Assembly (NCBI GenBank): GCA_903930225.1
Contig: CAIYXV010000021.1
Coordinates: forward strand, 1-36,539
Direction: 5' to 3'
Length of the DNA stretch: 36,539 nt
Source of the DNA: an uncultured bacterium
GTDB taxonomy: Bacteria; Margulisbacteria; WOR-1; XYC2-FULL-46-14; WPAF01
Made by a program: the position numbers and the translations under genes
Part shown: piece by piece, positions 25,119 through 33,626 of the stretch
Layout of the letters: every line of letters begins with the position of its first letter
How positions within the stretch are numbered: the first letter of the stretch is position 1
The notes under the pieces: model-generated
The model's input: the letters and a program-made list of their open reading frames with translations, nothing else
Told to the model about the DNA's origin: nothing
Database searches by the model: none

Positions 25119-25796
25119 ATGGGTAAAGCGGAAGAATTTTTGGATAACGCGTGCGCCTGCTTGAGAATGGGGAAGTTCAACCAGGCGATCAAGGAATATC
25201 AGGCGGCGATCAGCGCGGACCCGAACAACGCGATCGCGCATAAGAGCCTGGCCAACCTGTATTACCGTAAAACGATGCTCGATGAATCGATCGTTGAGTA
25301 CCGCAAAGCGGTCGAGCTCAACCCGCAGTATTCCGACGCTCACTATGAGCTGGGGATCTCCCTTTACCGGAGGGGACTGCTGGAGGAAGGGATAAAATCA
25401 TTTTTGGAAGCGTTGAAGATCAACCCCAGTTTTCATATCGCCCGGTACTGGCTCGGCCTTTCTTATTACTATATCGGACGGCTGAAAGAAGCGATCGACG
25501 CTTTCAAAGTTACGATCGCCAATGAGCCGAACGTCGCGATTGCTTATTATCACCTCGGGATCGCTTACATGCGCGAAGGTAAATGGAAGGAAGCGATCGT
25601 TCAATTCGAGGAATTCCTGAAAAAAACGCCAATGAGCGCCGCCGCGTCGTATCAGCTGGGTGTTTGCTACTATAACATCGGCGACGTCGATAACGCGGTC
25701 AAGAACTTCAGCCGCGCGGTGGAGATCGATCCGTCCGATGAGCGGTCCAGGGAAAATCTTGACGCGATCGAGGAATTAAGGAGCAAATTCTTTTGA
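25119..25796 (+). CDS. Tetratricopeptide repeat protein
   Basis: About six TPR units (e.g. AIAHKSLANLYYRKTMLDESIVEYRKAVELNPQYSDAHYELGISLYRRG). Confidence 0.93.
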   Translation: MGKAEEFLDNACACLRMGKFNQAIKEYQAAISADPNNAIAHKSLANLYYRKTMLDESIVEYRKAVELNPQYSDAHYELGISLYRRGLLEEGIKSFLEALKINPSFHIARYWLGLSYYYIGRLKEAIDAFKVTIANEPNVAIAYYHLGIAYMREGKWKEAIVQFEEFLKKTPMSAAASYQLGVCYYNIGDVDNAVKNFSRAVEIDPSDERSRENLDAIEELRSKFF

Positions 25797-26716
25797 CCGA
25801 TTCTCTGAAACTGATATTCGGATATCTTATCTTCCCCGGGCTGATATTTTCAGCCATGGTGGGAATGATTGCGTGCTGGATAGACCGGAAGGTGACGGCC
25901 CGCCTGCAGTACCGCAAAGGGCCCCCCTGGTACCAGCCGCTGGCCGATATCTTAAAGCTTTTAGGCAAGGAAATGATCGTTCCCGAAGGCGTTTCGAACG
26001 CGGTGTTCCTGGCCGCTCCGCTTTTTGGGCTGTCGGCGGCGGCGCTGGTAGCTTTGATCTTGTGGCAGGGGAACCTGGACCGCTCTGCCGGATTTATCGG
26101 CGATCTGATCGCGGCGCTTTATCTTTTGACCATTCCGTCTCTGGCGATGATAATCGGAGGATCGTCGTCGCGCAATCCGCTGTCGGCCTTAGGAGCAAGC
26201 CGCGAGATGAAACTGATCCTGGCCTATGAGCTTCCTTTTACGATCGCGGTCTTTACCATCGTGGTAAAAGCCGGTTCGATCATGATCGGCGGCGTCGCGA
26301 GCCATACCGCGGTGCTTTCCGTATCCGGCCTGATCGCGTTTCTGGTCGCTCTGCTGGCGGCGCAGGCCAAGATGGGATTTGTCCCGTTCGATATTGCTGA
26401 GGCGGAGCAGGAGATCATGGCCGGTCCGTTGCTTGAATACTCCGGGCCCGGGCTGGCGCTGTTCAAGCTGACAAAGGATATTTTATTTTTTGTCCTGCCC
26501 TTGTTCCTGATAACCCTGTTTTTGGGAGGGATTGAAGTTACGACCGTTGCCGGGATCATCCTGGCCGTATTGAAGTACGCGCTGATCCTGGTCCTTATGG
26601 TCCTGATCAAGAACACCAACCCCAGGCTTAAGATCGACCAGGCGGTGAGATTTTTCTGGGGACCGGTAACGCTTTTGGCGATCGCGGGCTTTATTTTCGC
26701 GGTGATAGGATGGTAA
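25793..26716 (+). CDS. Group 4 [NiFe] hydrogenase membrane subunit (NuoH/EchB/HycD-like)
   Basis: WIDRKVTARLQYRKGPPWYQPLADILKLLGKE, EREMKL-like and PFDIAEAEQEIMAGPLLEYSG motifs; TTG start overlapping upstream stop. Confidence 0.92.
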   Translation: MTDSLKLIFGYLIFPGLIFSAMVGMIACWIDRKVTARLQYRKGPPWYQPLADILKLLGKEMIVPEGVSNAVFLAAPLFGLSAAALVALILWQGNLDRSAGFIGDLIAALYLLTIPSLAMIIGGSSSRNPLSALGASREMKLILAYELPFTIAVFTIVVKAGSIMIGGVASHTAVLSVSGLIAFLVALLAAQAKMGFVPFDIAEAEQEIMAGPLLEYSGPGLALFKLTKDILFFVLPLFLITLFLGGIEVTTVAGIILAVLKYALILVLMVLIKNTNPRLKIDQAVRFFWGPVTLLAIAGFIFAVIGW

Positions 26717-26722
26717 TATTAA

Positions 26723-27142
26723 ATGCTTAATCCGTTCAAATGGGGCTTGAAGAAATCCCCCTGGGTTTTCCACCTGGGAGCTTCGGCCTGCAACAACTGC
26801 GATATCGAGATCTTAGACTGCCTGACCCCCAAATTCGATATCGAACGTTTCGGGATCGTGCTCACGGGTTCGCCCCGCCATGCCGACGTTCTGCTCGTGT
26901 CCGGCATCGTCAACCGGCAGTCGATCGAGCGGTTCAAAAGAGCTTACGATCAGGTGCCAAAACCCAAGCTGGTGGTGGCAATCGGAGTTTGCGCCTGTTC
27001 TGCCGACATGTTTCGCGACAGTTACAATTTTGTCAGGCCGGTCGATGAGATCATCCCGGTCGACGTGTATGTCCCCGGCTGCCCGCCCAAACCGGAAGCG
27101 ATCATTGCCGGGATCATGAAAGCGCTAGGAAAGATAAAATAG
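26723..27142 (+). CDS. Group 4 [NiFe] hydrogenase small subunit (NuoB/EchC-like)
   Basis: ACNNCDIEILDCLTPKFDIERFGI, VAIGVCACSADMF, VYVPGCPPKPEAI. Confidence 0.93.
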   Translation: MLNPFKWGLKKSPWVFHLGASACNNCDIEILDCLTPKFDIERFGIVLTGSPRHADVLLVSGIVNRQSIERFKRAYDQVPKPKLVVAIGVCACSADMFRDSYNFVRPVDEIIPVDVYVPGCPPKPEAIIAGIMKALGKIK

Positions 27143-27149
27143 GAGATAC

Positions 27150-27169
27150 CCACCAATTAATTGGTGGGA
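27150..27169. repeat. 20-bp perfect palindrome between small and NuoC-like subunit genes
   Basis: CCCACCAATTAATTGGTGGG is its own reverse complement. Confidence 0.9.
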
Positions 27170-27186
27170 ATGAAAAGAAACAGGAA

Positions 27187-27642
27187 ATGGGAATAATTAC
27201 AGAGCAATTGAAAACCAAATTCGGCGACCGTATTTCTATTCTTGAAAAAAACAAGAAACGGGTCTACCTTGAAACCGGGATCGACCAGGTAAAAGAGGTG
27301 GTCAGTTATATTTACAGAGAACTGGGCGCCAGGTTCTCGACTGCATCCGGGATCGATACCCGGGCCGGCGTGGAAATACTTTACCACCTGGCGCTTGACC
27401 GCCAGGGGCTCATGGTCACGGTCCGGGTGCTGGTACCCAAACCGGAACTGAAAATGCCGAGTTTTTTCAGCATCATGCCCGCGACCGAATGGGTCGAGCG
27501 GGAGATCCATGAGATGCTTGGCGTGGATTTTATCGGGCATCCCGATCCCAGGCGCCTGCTCCTGCCGGATGACTGGCCGGAAGGTGTTTACCCGTTCCGT
27601 AAAAAATCGTTCGAGTCCGAAAAAGAGGTAACGGAAAAATAA
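27187..27642 (+). CDS. NuoC-like 30 kDa hydrogenase subunit
   Basis: FSIMPATEWVEREIHEMLGVDFIGHPDPRRLLLPDDWPEGVYPFRK: conserved NuoC signature. Confidence 0.93.
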   Translation: MGIITEQLKTKFGDRISILEKNKKRVYLETGIDQVKEVVSYIYRELGARFSTASGIDTRAGVEILYHLALDRQGLMVTVRVLVPKPELKMPSFFSIMPATEWVEREIHEMLGVDFIGHPDPRRLLLPDDWPEGVYPFRKKSFESEKEVTEK

Positions 27643-27644
27643 TC

Positions 27645-28823
27645 ATGGCAGACAGAAACTTTATACCGATCGGCCCGTTCCATCCGCTGCTTGAAGAGCC
27701 TGAGTTCTTCAAGTTCTACGTTGATGGAGAAACAGTGGTCGACGCCGAGGTCCGCGTCGGATATAACCACCGCGGGGTGGAGAAGCTGGCGGAAGGAAAG
27801 ACTTACGATCAGGCCACTTTTTTGGTGGAGAGGATTTGCGGAATCTGTTCGACTTCCCATCCGTTCGCCTATGTTCAGGCGGCGGAGGATGTTTCGGGGA
27901 TCGTAGTCCCCGAGCGCGCGCTGTTCATCCGTTCGATCATCGGCGATCTGGAACGTATTCACAGCCACCTGCTCTGGGTCGGCCTGGCGGCGCATTTTAT
28001 CGGCTACAACACGGTCTTCATGTGGGCCTGGAAATACCGCGAGCCGGTGCTGGACGTGTTCGAAATGATCTCGGGAAACCGGAACCATTACGGCATGTTC
28101 AAGGTGGGAGGGGTCAGGCGCGACATAAATGACGCCCAGATACCTTCCCTGCTCAAGGCGATCGACGAGATCGAGGGCTTCTGCTCCATGCTGGTCAAGG
28201 CGGTAATGGACGATCCGGTGATAAAGGCGCGCACCAAAGGGATCGGTATATTAAAGAAACAGGACGCGATCGACATCGGGGTGGTGGGGCCGGTCGCCAG
28301 GGCGTCCGGGATCATCAATGATGTTCGCAAGGATTTTCCTTACGCGGCTTACGACCGGGTCCAGTTCGAGCGGGTCGTCCTGCCGGACGGCGATGTGTTC
28401 TCAAGAATGGCGGTGCGTTTGCTCGAGACGATCGAGTCGACCAAGATCATAAGGCAATGCCTGAAGCAAATGCCAAAAGGGCCGATCGACGCCGAGGTCA
28501 GGGAGATCGGGATCGGAGAGGGGATCGGCCAGCACGAAGCGCCGCGGGGCGAAGTGATCCACTATGTCCGCTCCAATGGCTCCAATTATCCCGAAAGGCA
28601 TAAAATAAGGGCGCCTTCGTTCATGAACGTCCCTTCATTTAAAAAGACGGTGATTGGCCAATCGATCGCCGACGCCGCGCTGATCACGGCCGCGGTCGAT
28701 CCCTGCTACTGCTGCACCGAGAGGATGGCGGTCCTTGACCGTGAAACAAATAAGGTCTTGCTGAACGGCGACGAGCTGGTACGGCTTTGCCAGGAAAAGA
28801 CCGAAAAAATGAGGAACAAGTGA
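27645..28823 (+). CDS. Group 4 [NiFe] hydrogenase large (catalytic) subunit, NuoD/HycE/EchE-like
   Basis: GYNHRGVEKLAEGKTYDQATFLVERICGICSTSHPFAY (RICGIC) and C-terminal DPCYCCTER retain the four Ni-binding cysteines absent from true NuoD. Confidence 0.95.
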   Translation: MADRNFIPIGPFHPLLEEPEFFKFYVDGETVVDAEVRVGYNHRGVEKLAEGKTYDQATFLVERICGICSTSHPFAYVQAAEDVSGIVVPERALFIRSIIGDLERIHSHLLWVGLAAHFIGYNTVFMWAWKYREPVLDVFEMISGNRNHYGMFKVGGVRRDINDAQIPSLLKAIDEIEGFCSMLVKAVMDDPVIKARTKGIGILKKQDAIDIGVVGPVARASGIINDVRKDFPYAAYDRVQFERVVLPDGDVFSRMAVRLLETIESTKIIRQCLKQMPKGPIDAEVREIGIGEGIGQHEAPRGEVIHYVRSNGSNYPERHKIRAPSFMNVPSFKKTVIGQSIADAALITAAVDPCYCCTERMAVLDRETNKVLLNGDELVRLCQEKTEKMRNK

Positions 28824-30601
28824 TGAACTTGCTGAATATCGCGCTGATTCTGCCGATCATAACCGCGCTTATTTGCTTCGCTTTCCGGAACGCGGCTAAA
28901 TGGATCGCGCTGATCGTCTCCGCGATTGTCCTGATATTTTCCGTATTTATTTTCTTATCCGGTCACATGATTTCTCCGTGGCTTATGCTGTATTCAGCCC
29001 CGTTCAATTCCGGCATCTTCATGGCGGCGGCGTTTTTTACCTTTATCGTGGTCCTGTTTTCGCAAAAGTCTGCCGAGGGGATGGAGAGGATCGGGGAATA
29101 TTACGGATACCTGCTGATCACGATCGGCGCGGCCGCGGGAGTGCTTTTCGCGACGGATTTTATGACCCTGCTTTTTTTCTGGGGGATGCTTGGCATACCG
29201 CTATATCTGCTGGTAGGAATAAAAGGCAACGGCGGGGCGGCGGCGAAAAAGACCCTGATCATGGTGGGGGGGTCGGACGCCCTCATGATGATCGGCATCG
29301 CGCTAATCTGGGTGATCAACGGCAGCCTGATGATCGGCGCGGCCAGGCTCCCGCTGAATAATTCATTTACCATCATCGCTTATCTTTCGCTTTTGGCCGG
29401 CGCTTTTGCCAAAGCGGGGGTGATGCCGCTTCATTCCTGGATCCCCGATGCGTCGGAGGTCGCGCCCTCCGAGGTCATGGCTTTCCTTCCGGCATCGCTC
29501 GATAAACTGCTGGGGATCTATTTGCTGGCGCGGATAAGCATCGATGTTTTTCCGGTCATGCCTAACTCAATGATCTCCATCCTGCTTATGGCCATAGGTT
29601 CGATCACGATCCTGGCCGCGGTGATGGGCGCGCTGGTCCAGCATGATTTTAAGAAACTGCTTTCCTTCCATGCCATATCCCAGGTCGGCTACATGGTGCT
29701 CGGCATCGGGACCGGCCTTCCAATCGGGATCGCAGGGGGACTCTTTCACATGTTCAATAACGCCGTCTACAAATCCTGTCTTTTCCTGTGCCAAGGTTCG
29801 GTCGCGCAGGCGACGGGCGAAACAAAGATCGAGAAGCTGGGAGGCCTGGCCGCGGCCATGCCCGTTACTTTTTACGTTTTCCTGATCGCGGCTTTTTCTA
29901 TTTCCGGCATTCCGCCTTTTAACGGGTTCGTTTCCAAATGGATGATATTCCAGTCGCTGATCGAACTTTCTAAAACCAGCCCGCTGTGGATCATCTGGCT
30001 GGCTGCCGCCATGTTCGGTTCCGCGTTCACGCTCGCGAGTTTTGTGAAGCTTATCCACTCCGTGTTCCTGGGATCGCCGACCGTTGCGACGAATAAAGCC
30101 AGGGAAGTTAACTGGCAGATGTGGCTGCCGACCGTTCTGCTTGCCTTACTCTGCGTGGTCTTCGGCGTGTTCGCTTTCAGCCTGCCGCTTAAATATCTGG
30201 TATTCCCGGCGACCGGATGGATCCTGATGCCGGGCTGGTGGGAGCCGGGGTTGGCGACCGGGCTTTTGCTGCTCGGACTTGCCGCCGGCGCGCTGATCTA
30301 TCTGGCCGGCCGGACGGGCGGCGTAAGCGTAAAACCTCCCTATATTGGAGGGGAGTTGATAGAAGAAAGCGCCACCAGGGTCACCGGCGCTGAATTTTAC
30401 AATACGATCAGGGAAATGCCGGTGATCAAGCATATATACTCTGCCGCTGAAGCGAGATTCTTTGATATTTATGAAATATTATCCGGTTTTTCCCGGGGGA
30501 TGTCGGATATTCTATCATGGTTTCATAATGGGCTTTTGCATACTTATCTGGCCTGGATGCTCCTGGGCGGGATCGTGATAATATGGGTGTTGATAAGATA
30601 A
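28823..30601 (+). CDS. Proton/cation antiporter-like membrane subunit (NuoL/MrpD/HyfB family)
   Basis: GAFAKAGVMPLHSWIPDASEVAPSEVMAFLPASLDKLLGIYLLAR and HDFKKLLSFHAISQVGYMVLGIG. Start set at ATGA overlap at 28823. Confidence 0.92.
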   Translation: MNLLNIALILPIITALICFAFRNAAKWIALIVSAIVLIFSVFIFLSGHMISPWLMLYSAPFNSGIFMAAAFFTFIVVLFSQKSAEGMERIGEYYGYLLITIGAAAGVLFATDFMTLLFFWGMLGIPLYLLVGIKGNGGAAAKKTLIMVGGSDALMMIGIALIWVINGSLMIGAARLPLNNSFTIIAYLSLLAGAFAKAGVMPLHSWIPDASEVAPSEVMAFLPASLDKLLGIYLLARISIDVFPVMPNSMISILLMAIGSITILAAVMGALVQHDFKKLLSFHAISQVGYMVLGIGTGLPIGIAGGLFHMFNNAVYKSCLFLCQGSVAQATGETKIEKLGGLAAAMPVTFYVFLIAAFSISGIPPFNGFVSKWMIFQSLIELSKTSPLWIIWLAAAMFGSAFTLASFVKLIHSVFLGSPTVATNKAREVNWQMWLPTVLLALLCVVFGVFAFSLPLKYLVFPATGWILMPGWWEPGLATGLLLLGLAAGALIYLAGRTGGVSVKPPYIGGELIEESATRVTGAEFYNTIREMPVIKHIYSAAEARFFDIYEILSGFSRGMSDILSWFHNGLLHTYLAWMLLGGIVIIWVLIR

Positions 30602-30602
30602 T

Positions 30603-31196
30603 ATGATCACAATAATTTTATTTTTGATCATGATCGCGGCCGCGGTCTACGCGGTCGAAACCGGAGAATTCAGGAATGCGGTGTATTCGCTCGCGTTGCT
30701 GGGCCTCGGGGTTTCAGTTTATCAGCTGACCGCCGGCGCGTTCCTGCCCGGAGCGCTGCAGCTGATCTCCGTCTTCGTTCTGATCTATGTTCTTAACCGG
30801 ACCCTTCTTCCAAAGGCATCCCCCCGGGAATTTGCCGAAGGCGAATATTTTTCGAGAGCGGTGTTTTTGATATTTATGATCCTGTCGGTGATATTGGCCT
30901 GCGGAGTTTCCGATGCGATCGCCCCGAACAGTTATTCTCCTTATTTGTTGTCGTTCGTTCTAATATTAACGGGATTTTTCTCCGTTGCCTTTAAAAAGGA
31001 CATAAAGAAGATCGTGGCCGGTATAGTGATAATCGAATACGCGGTCGAGGCCTTTTTGACCCTTTCCGGTGAAAGGCAGGGGATCACTCCCCTGATCGGA
31101 ATTCTGGCGATAGTGCTTCTGGCCGTGATCGCGGCCCGGTTGAGCGACCGTTTAGGCACGACCGATGTCACAAAAATAAGGGAGCTTAGGGGATGA
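30603..31196 (+). CDS. Small membrane subunit: NuoJ/MrpB-like N-half fused to NuoK/HyfE-like C-half
   Basis: FRNAVYSLALLGLGVSVYQLTAGAFLPGALQLISVFVLIYVLNRTLLP, then FKKDIKKIVAGIVIIEYAVEAFLTL...AVIAARLSDRLGTTDVTKIRELRG. Confidence 0.65.
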   Translation: MITIILFLIMIAAAVYAVETGEFRNAVYSLALLGLGVSVYQLTAGAFLPGALQLISVFVLIYVLNRTLLPKASPREFAEGEYFSRAVFLIFMILSVILACGVSDAIAPNSYSPYLLSFVLILTGFFSVAFKKDIKKIVAGIVIIEYAVEAFLTLSGERQGITPLIGILAIVLLAVIAARLSDRLGTTDVTKIRELRG

Positions 31197-32665
31197 GAAT
31201 TCTTTTACCTTTACTGATCGCGCTGCCGGTCGTTTGGGCGGCCCTGGCGGCGGTCGTTTATCGATTTAACCGAAGAGCGGCAGATCTTATAACCGCGCTG
31301 GTCACCCTGATCACCTGCGGCTTTGCGATTGCTTTATATCTTTTTCATCCGTTAAATTACCCGATCGTTTTTCGTCTATTCGGCATAAGCTTAGTGCTCG
31401 ACGGGTTGAGCCATCTTCTGATCCTCACGGCGGGGATCGTCGCTCTGTTCGTTGCGATCTATTCGATTTCATACATGGAAAAGTACGGGAGAAAAGATCT
31501 TTTCTACGTTCTTTTCATGCTCATGCTGGCGGGGATCTACGGCGTGGTCTTATCCGGCGACCTGATCGTGATGTTTATATTCCTTGAAATGGCGGCGCTG
31601 TCGGCCTACGCGCTGGTGGCGTTCGGTCTGGAATCTCAGCCGCTTGAGGCGTCGTTTAAATATTTTATAATGGGAGAGGCGGCCTCGGCTTTTATTTTGA
31701 TCGCGATCGGACTGGTGCATGCGGCTGCGGGCACGTTCGATCTGGCCGAGGCGGCGCTGCGTCTTCAGATGACCGCGCCTTTTATAAAGGCGGTGGCCCT
31801 GGGATTGTTCCTGACCGGTTTTGGCATGAAATCCGCGCTCTTTCCTTTACACGCCTGGCTGCCCGACGCGCATACCGCCGCGCCATCCCCGATTTCAGCG
31901 ATGCTTTCCGGGGTTTTAATCAAAGCGCTCGGGATCTATGCGATCGTCAGAGTCCTTTTTAATGTGTTTGGGATGACCTCGCAGATCTCTTCTATTTTGA
32001 TGATCTTGGGGATCATATCGATTTTGGTGGGCGTGCTTCTGGCGCTCGGGCAGTGGGACTTTAAGCGCCTCCTGGCTTATCACAGCGTCTCTCAAATCGG
32101 GTATATTGCGCTGGGCGTAGGGCTGGCAACACCTTTGGGGATTATGGGAGGGCTTTACCATCTTTTCAATCACGCCATATTCAAATCACTGCTTTTTCTG
32201 AACGCCGGATCGGTTGAATCCCAAATCGGAACGCGCGATCTGAAAGAAATGGGAGGACTTTCCCGGAAGATGCCGGTCACTTCCGCAACTTCCCTTGTTG
32301 CTTCGCTGTCCATCGCGGGCATTCCGCCGTTTAATGGATTTTGGAGCAAGCTTTTTATAATTTTAGCGTGCGTTCAGGCCGGGAAAATCTGGTTAGCGCT
32401 CTTCGCCGTGATCGGAAGCATCCTGACCCTGGCTTCTTTCCTTAAAGTACAGCGGTACGCGTTCTTCGGGCAGGCAAAAGAAACACTATCAGAGATCAAG
32501 GAATCGCCGGTTCCCATGACGATCGCTATGGTCTCACTGGCACTGATCTGCCTTGCGATCGGACTTTTATCGCCGTTCGTGATCAATTATCTGATCAATC
32601 CGGCGGTGGGCGCGGTGGCGAACGGGGTCGGGTACGGCCGGATCGTGCTGGGAGCGAGCAAATGA
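31193..32665 (+). CDS. Proton/cation antiporter-like membrane subunit (NuoN/MrpD/HyfF family)
   Basis: GFGMKSALFPLHAWLPDAHTAAPSPISAMLSGVLIKALGIYAIVR and WDFKRLLAYHSVSQIGYIALGVG. Confidence 0.93.
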   Translation: MRILLPLLIALPVVWAALAAVVYRFNRRAADLITALVTLITCGFAIALYLFHPLNYPIVFRLFGISLVLDGLSHLLILTAGIVALFVAIYSISYMEKYGRKDLFYVLFMLMLAGIYGVVLSGDLIVMFIFLEMAALSAYALVAFGLESQPLEASFKYFIMGEAASAFILIAIGLVHAAAGTFDLAEAALRLQMTAPFIKAVALGLFLTGFGMKSALFPLHAWLPDAHTAAPSPISAMLSGVLIKALGIYAIVRVLFNVFGMTSQISSILMILGIISILVGVLLALGQWDFKRLLAYHSVSQIGYIALGVGLATPLGIMGGLYHLFNHAIFKSLLFLNAGSVESQIGTRDLKEMGGLSRKMPVTSATSLVASLSIAGIPPFNGFWSKLFIILACVQAGKIWLALFAVIGSILTLASFLKVQRYAFFGQAKETLSEIKESPVPMTIAMVSLALICLAIGLLSPFVINYLINPAVGAVANGVGYGRIVLGASK

Positions 32666-33261
32666 GACTGCCAAAAATGAGGGAAATAGGGGAAGCTTTA
32701 AGATCTCTCTTCTCTCGGCCATATACTACCGACTTCCCGTTCAAACCGGTTGTTCCGCCGGATGGCTTCCGCGGCAAGCCGCAGTATTATGAAAACGATT
32801 GCGTCGGCTGCCTGGCGTGTTACGAGGTCTGCCCGGCGCGGGCCATCGATTATGTGGACGATAAAGAAAACCGGACGCGGACGCTAACCCATCATCAGGA
32901 TATCTGCATCTACTGCCAGCAGTGCGAAAAGGCCTGCATCACCGAAAAGGGGATAGTTCTCACCAAAGAGTACGATCTGGCGACTTATGACCGAAAAGCG
33001 TCAGTGACGCAGTCAAAAAAAGAACTGGTTATCTGCCCGCATTGCGGTGATATAATCGGGTGTCTCGACCATTTGAGGTTCCTGGCCAAAAAGGTGGGCC
33101 ATCTGCTTTATGCCAATCCGACCTTACTGCTGGCCAGGCACAGGGAACTGGACGCGCTGGAAAAACAGCCGCCGCTTGAGAGCCCTCATCCCAGATCGGG
33201 ACATCTTAAGATGCTTTGCCCGAACTGCCGGCGTGAAATGATCCTTAAGGAGCAGTGGTAA
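32662..33261 (+). CDS. NuoI/HyfH-like 2x[4Fe-4S] subunit with C-terminal zinc-ribbon-like cysteines
   Basis: CVGCLACYEVCP and CIYCQQCEKAC, then CPHCGDIIG...CPNCRREMIL. Confidence 0.88.
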   Translation: MRLPKMREIGEALRSLFSRPYTTDFPFKPVVPPDGFRGKPQYYENDCVGCLACYEVCPARAIDYVDDKENRTRTLTHHQDICIYCQQCEKACITEKGIVLTKEYDLATYDRKASVTQSKKELVICPHCGDIIGCLDHLRFLAKKVGHLLYANPTLLLARHRELDALEKQPPLESPHPRSGHLKMLCPNCRREMILKEQW

Positions 33262-33264
33262 AAC

Positions 33265-33600
33265 ATGCATGAACTCGGCCTGGCGGAAGATGTATTAAAA
33301 TTGTTAAAAGAGAAAGCCAAAGACCAGGGGCTTTTGAAGTTATCTTACGCTAAAGTTGCGATTGGAGAAACACTGATCACCGATCAGCCCGAATTCCATG
33401 AGCTGTTCTCTATGATCTCGGCCGGATCTCCGGCGGAGGGGATGAAACTTGAGATCGAGATCTCGCCGCTTAAAGCGGTCTGTTCCGGCTGTAAGAAGGA
33501 TTTTATTCCCAAAGATCTGCGTTTTGATTGTCCTCATTGCGGGTCAACGGATATAAAGGTAGCGTCGGGACGAGAAATAATTATAAAAGAGATCAGGTAG
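33265..33600 (+). CDS. hypA: Hydrogenase nickel incorporation protein HypA
   Basis: MHELGLAEDVLKLL; CSGCKKDF...FDCPHCGSTDIKVASGREIIIKEI zinc site. Confidence 0.93.
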   Translation: MHELGLAEDVLKLLKEKAKDQGLLKLSYAKVAIGETLITDQPEFHELFSMISAGSPAEGMKLEIEISPLKAVCSGCKKDFIPKDLRFDCPHCGSTDIKVASGREIIIKEIR

Positions 33601-33626
33601 AGGCCCTCATCCGAGCAGGGCTTTAC

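Noticed and set aside
27645-28823. Possibility that the NuoD-like protein is a true complex I subunit
   Set aside because: RICGIC and DPCYCC retain all four Ni-binding cysteines, which complex I NuoD lacks.
33603-33621. GCCCT...AGGGC hairpin between hypA and hydG as a bidirectional terminator
   Set aside because: Only a 5-bp stem with a weak TTTACC tail; too weak to call as a feature.
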